This document shows, in pieces, positions 7,603 through 9,821 of a stretch of 9,821 bases of DNA. Positions within the stretch are counted from its first letter, which is position 1; the number at the start of each line of letters is the position of its first letter. The translations under genes were made by a program, and so were the position numbers. A model generated the notes under the pieces. It was given only the letters and a program-made list of their open reading frames with translations. It was not told the DNA's origin and searched no databases. The DNA is from Bacteroidota bacterium (GTDB lineage Bacteria > Bacteroidota > Bacteroidia > Bacteroidales > UBA1556): assembly GCA_003648395.1 (NCBI GenBank), contig QMPB01000119.1, positions 1 through 9,821 of the forward strand. The letters are read 5' to 3'.

Positions 7603-9821
7603 TAATCTAAACCGAATTCATTTCTTTTGGAAGAAATTTCTTCGTCTATAATTTGTACATAGTCATATATTGTTTCCTTAGGATTAGTATGTTCATTATA
7701 TACAAGTCTAAAGGCATTATCTAAATGTCGACCTGTCATATATCCTCCTGGAACTTCAGGTATACCTCTAACCCAATCCCATTGTTCTTCTAGTTTACTA
7801 TATTCAGTCACAGTCCATGGCAATTCGCTCATAGCCTGAATATTAGCTGTAGGATATCTTGCTGCAGCTCCTAAAATTCCTTCCATTTCTCTACCAAATT
7901 GAACTTGAACTTTAGTACTAGTCCACCATTTTAAGAATTCCCAAGCTGCATCTTTATCTTCACAGTCATTCATAATCATAATTGAAGTACCTGTAGAAAC
8001 CGTATCTCTACGTATTGTAGTTCCACCTTGTCCATCATCTACTTCAGTTCCAGGAACCATTACAAAATCCCATTTGCCTCTAATTTCAGGTGCGAACACG
8101 CTTAGAGTATTATAGACATTGTAATAGGTTATACCTATTGGCATCTGTCCACTTCTGAATCTATTGAGGAAATCAGCTTGAACCGGAAAGGAATAATCAG
8201 TATAAAACTGTGTCCACATTTCAAAAACTTCTGGACCTTTTCCTTGATCAAAACCACTTCTTCTATTTCCATCAATATAAAACTCTCCATCGTTTTGATA
8301 GAATAATGTTGAGAAAATAGGATTTGGTGGTAAATTCATTACCGCACCTTGAGTAATAGGTACTGGTAAGTAAAATTCTAGATTATGTTTTTGTAAATCT
8401 GGAATCATCGAAATTACATCTTCCCAAGTATTAGGAACTGTAAGTCCTAATTCTTCAAAGATGTCAGTTCGGTAAAACATCATCAAGAAAACTTGTTGTT
8501 CAGGAAGAGCATAATATCCACCTTCAAATTCAAAAGGAACCATAGCGCTATCTTTAAAGCGTTTAGTTACTTCTTCAAAATCATCGAATTGTGATATATC
8601 ATAAACAGCACTTCTCATAGCGTAATTTACTGGAATATTATTTCCAAGTCCCATAGCCACATCAGGTCCAACATTGGATAATGTAGCTGGTAATAATACG
8701 CTAGAATTAACTAGTTTTAAATCTATTTTAATCTTTGTTTCTGGAGTAAAGGATTCATCTATTAGTTTTCTTAAAACATTAGCTTGATCTCTACCAATAG
8801 AAAGCCAAACTTCAACACTTCTATTAGTCTCAAAATCTCCTGTTTCTCCAAGGTTTGAATAATCAGTATTAAATGTCGCAGCAAATGCTTTAATACTAAA
8901 CATAAGCCCACCTAATAATGATTCCTTTGACTTTGGAAGAGTTGCATTAGGATTATGAAACATAATATAATCCAGTTCAAGTGGCTGAGCACTTAAAAGC
9001 AATACCAAAGTACCTAAAGAGGATATATTACTATTGAATGTTAAAAGCTGTGTATGAATCTCTCTAGGTTTATCAATAAAATCATCTAACTGTAAAATAA
9101 CAGTATCCAAAATTCCTGTTTTCTCACTTTTTGAACCAGATATTTCTATTATTTTTTCTCTAATTTCAGCTAAATTATCGCGTTCAGCTTGAATGCGACC
9201 AACTAAGTTATCTATTCTTTCTTCTAATTGATAATCTCTATATTGGTCTGGTTCAGCTCCGGTATAGACTAATATTTCTCTATATAATTTATTTAGTTTA
9301 TCAATTGATGTTTGAATTTGTCCAATTAAAGCTCCGTATTCTCCTAAAGATACTTCCATCTTAATAGTATGTCTACCTTCAGTTAGATAGAATAAATATG
9401 GTTCATCTTTAGTTCCAACAGTTTGAATTCTCCATTTATTATCATAGGTGAAAGCATAGTTTTTCATCTCTTTAAACGGAATCTGCTCATCGATATAAAT
9501 ATTACGATAAACATTCATTCCCGTCGCTAGACGTTGTTTAACTCTAAAACTCATAGCATAGAGACCAGCTTTATCAACATCAAAGGTCCAAGTTATAAAA
9601 TCTCCAGCAACACGCCAATTATTACCACCTATTGTATTCATTTTAACAAGTTTCGCACTGTTTGGGATTGTTTGCATGCTGGTTCTATCATTTAAAGGAT
9701 ATAGTGTTGGTGAAGAACTATATGCTTGATTTTCTGTTTGAATAAAATTAATATCTTCATTTACAATTTCTGCATCAGAATGAAGGCTTTTGTAATCATC
9801 ATAATCGATTAAGTCTTTAAT
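7602..9821 (-). CDS. Extracellular solute-binding protein with N-terminal jelly-roll module (5' end beyond window)
   Basis: Binding component of a carbohydrate ABC importer, expected to be exported and tethered outside the membrane. The reading frame is open from 9821 to a TAG stop at 7602-7604; 739 residues are visible and the N-terminus, with any signal peptide or lipobox, is missing. The ATG at 9675-9677 lies inside an open frame without a Shine-Dalgarno site and should not be taken as the start. Counting from 9821, residues about 60-165 look like a CBM6/35-type jelly roll (GNNWRVAGDFITWTF, then YLTEGRHTIKMEVSLGEYG). Residues about 165-265 are helical and charged, with coiled-coil character, and residues 267-289 (SSLGTLVLLL, QPLELDYIMF) look like returning beta strands. 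From about residue 334 there is a family 1-type binding fold: VEVWLSIGRDQANVLRKLID, GPDVAMGLG, YALPEQQVFLMMFYRTDIFE, PNTWEDVI and the C-terminal AWEFLKWWTS. The next gene, a permease, starts 10 nt downstream. The family call is strong; the substrate is unknown. Confidence 0.93.
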   Translation of the reverse strand: MKDLIDYDDYKSLHSDAEIVNEDINFIQTENQAYSSSPTLYPLNDRTSMQTIPNSAKLVKMNTIGGNNWRVAGDFITWTFDVDKAGLYAMSFRVKQRLATGMNVYRNIYIDEQIPFKEMKNYAFTYDNKWRIQTVGTKDEPYLFYLTEGRHTIKMEVSLGEYGALIGQIQTSIDKLNKLYREILVYTGAEPDQYRDYQLEERIDNLVGRIQAERDNLAEIREKIIEISGSKSEKTGILDTVILQLDDFIDKPREIHTQLLTFNSNISSLGTLVLLLSAQPLELDYIMFHNPNATLPKSKESLLGGLMFSIKAFAATFNTDYSNLGETGDFETNRSVEVWLSIGRDQANVLRKLIDESFTPETKIKIDLKLVNSSVLLPATLSNVGPDVAMGLGNNIPVNYAMRSAVYDISQFDDFEEVTKRFKDSAMVPFEFEGGYYALPEQQVFLMMFYRTDIFEELGLTVPNTWEDVISMIPDLQKHNLEFYLPVPITQGAVMNLPPNPIFSTLFYQNDGEFYIDGNRRSGFDQGKGPEVFEMWTQFYTDYSFPVQADFLNRFRSGQMPIGITYYNVYNTLSVFAPEIRGKWDFVMVPGTEVDDGQGGTTIRRDTVSTGTSIMIMNDCEDKDAAWEFLKWWTSTKVQVQFGREMEGILGAAARYPTANIQAMSELPWTVTEYSKLEEQWDWVRGIPEVPGGYMTGRHLDNAFRLVYNEHTNPKETIYDYVQIIDEEISSKRNEFGLD

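Overview
The window is an AT-rich stretch (about one third G+C by eye) in which all coding runs on the minus strand, so the genes are read from high to low coordinates. Only 22 nucleotides (1102, 3680-3681, 5792-5800, 7592-7601) are non-coding: six complete genes and two edge-truncated ones form one tightly packed operon. No RNA gene, mobile element, CRISPR array, terminator or promoter is visible; the promoter must lie beyond 9821 and the operon continues past position 1. The base composition, purine-rich Shine-Dalgarno sites, short SpoIIJ-free surface proteins with lysine-rich signal peptides and the gene families suggest a low-G+C Gram-positive bacterium (Bacillota, or a neighbouring lineage such as Acholeplasma/Izemoplasma-like or Erysipelotrichia-like). 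This placement is tentative. Trp is encoded by TGG and all seven visible stops are TAA or TAG, so there is no direct sign of a changed genetic code.

Layout in transcription order: (1) a large extracellular solute-binding protein, open at the right edge, with a jelly-roll carbohydrate-binding-like module and a helical segment ahead of a family 1-type binding fold (9821-7602); (2) and (3) a MalF-like and a MalG-like sugar permease (7591-6659 and 6658-5801); (4) a secreted NHL beta-propeller with two TPR-like repeats and a C-terminal membrane anchor (5791-4313); (5) a Yip1-like polytopic membrane protein (4323-3682); (6) an 858-residue exported DUF5696-type protein with a glycoside-hydrolase-like architecture (3679-1103); (7) a second MalF-like permease (1101-151); and (8) the first 53 codons of what looks like its MalG-like partner (161 to beyond 1).

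Together the genes look like a carbohydrate import and processing locus. The binding protein should capture a glycan or oligosaccharide outside the cell, permease pairs should move it across the membrane, and the DUF5696 protein, the propeller/TPR protein and the Yip1-like protein are accessory envelope components of unknown role. No ATPase is encoded here, so a housekeeping MsmX-type ATPase or one further downstream must energise transport. The most interesting points are the repeated association of two permease pairs with three poorly characterised envelope proteins, the composite architecture of the binding protein, and a near-identical overlapping stop/start junction used at two unrelated gene boundaries. 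The substrate cannot be deduced from the sequence.
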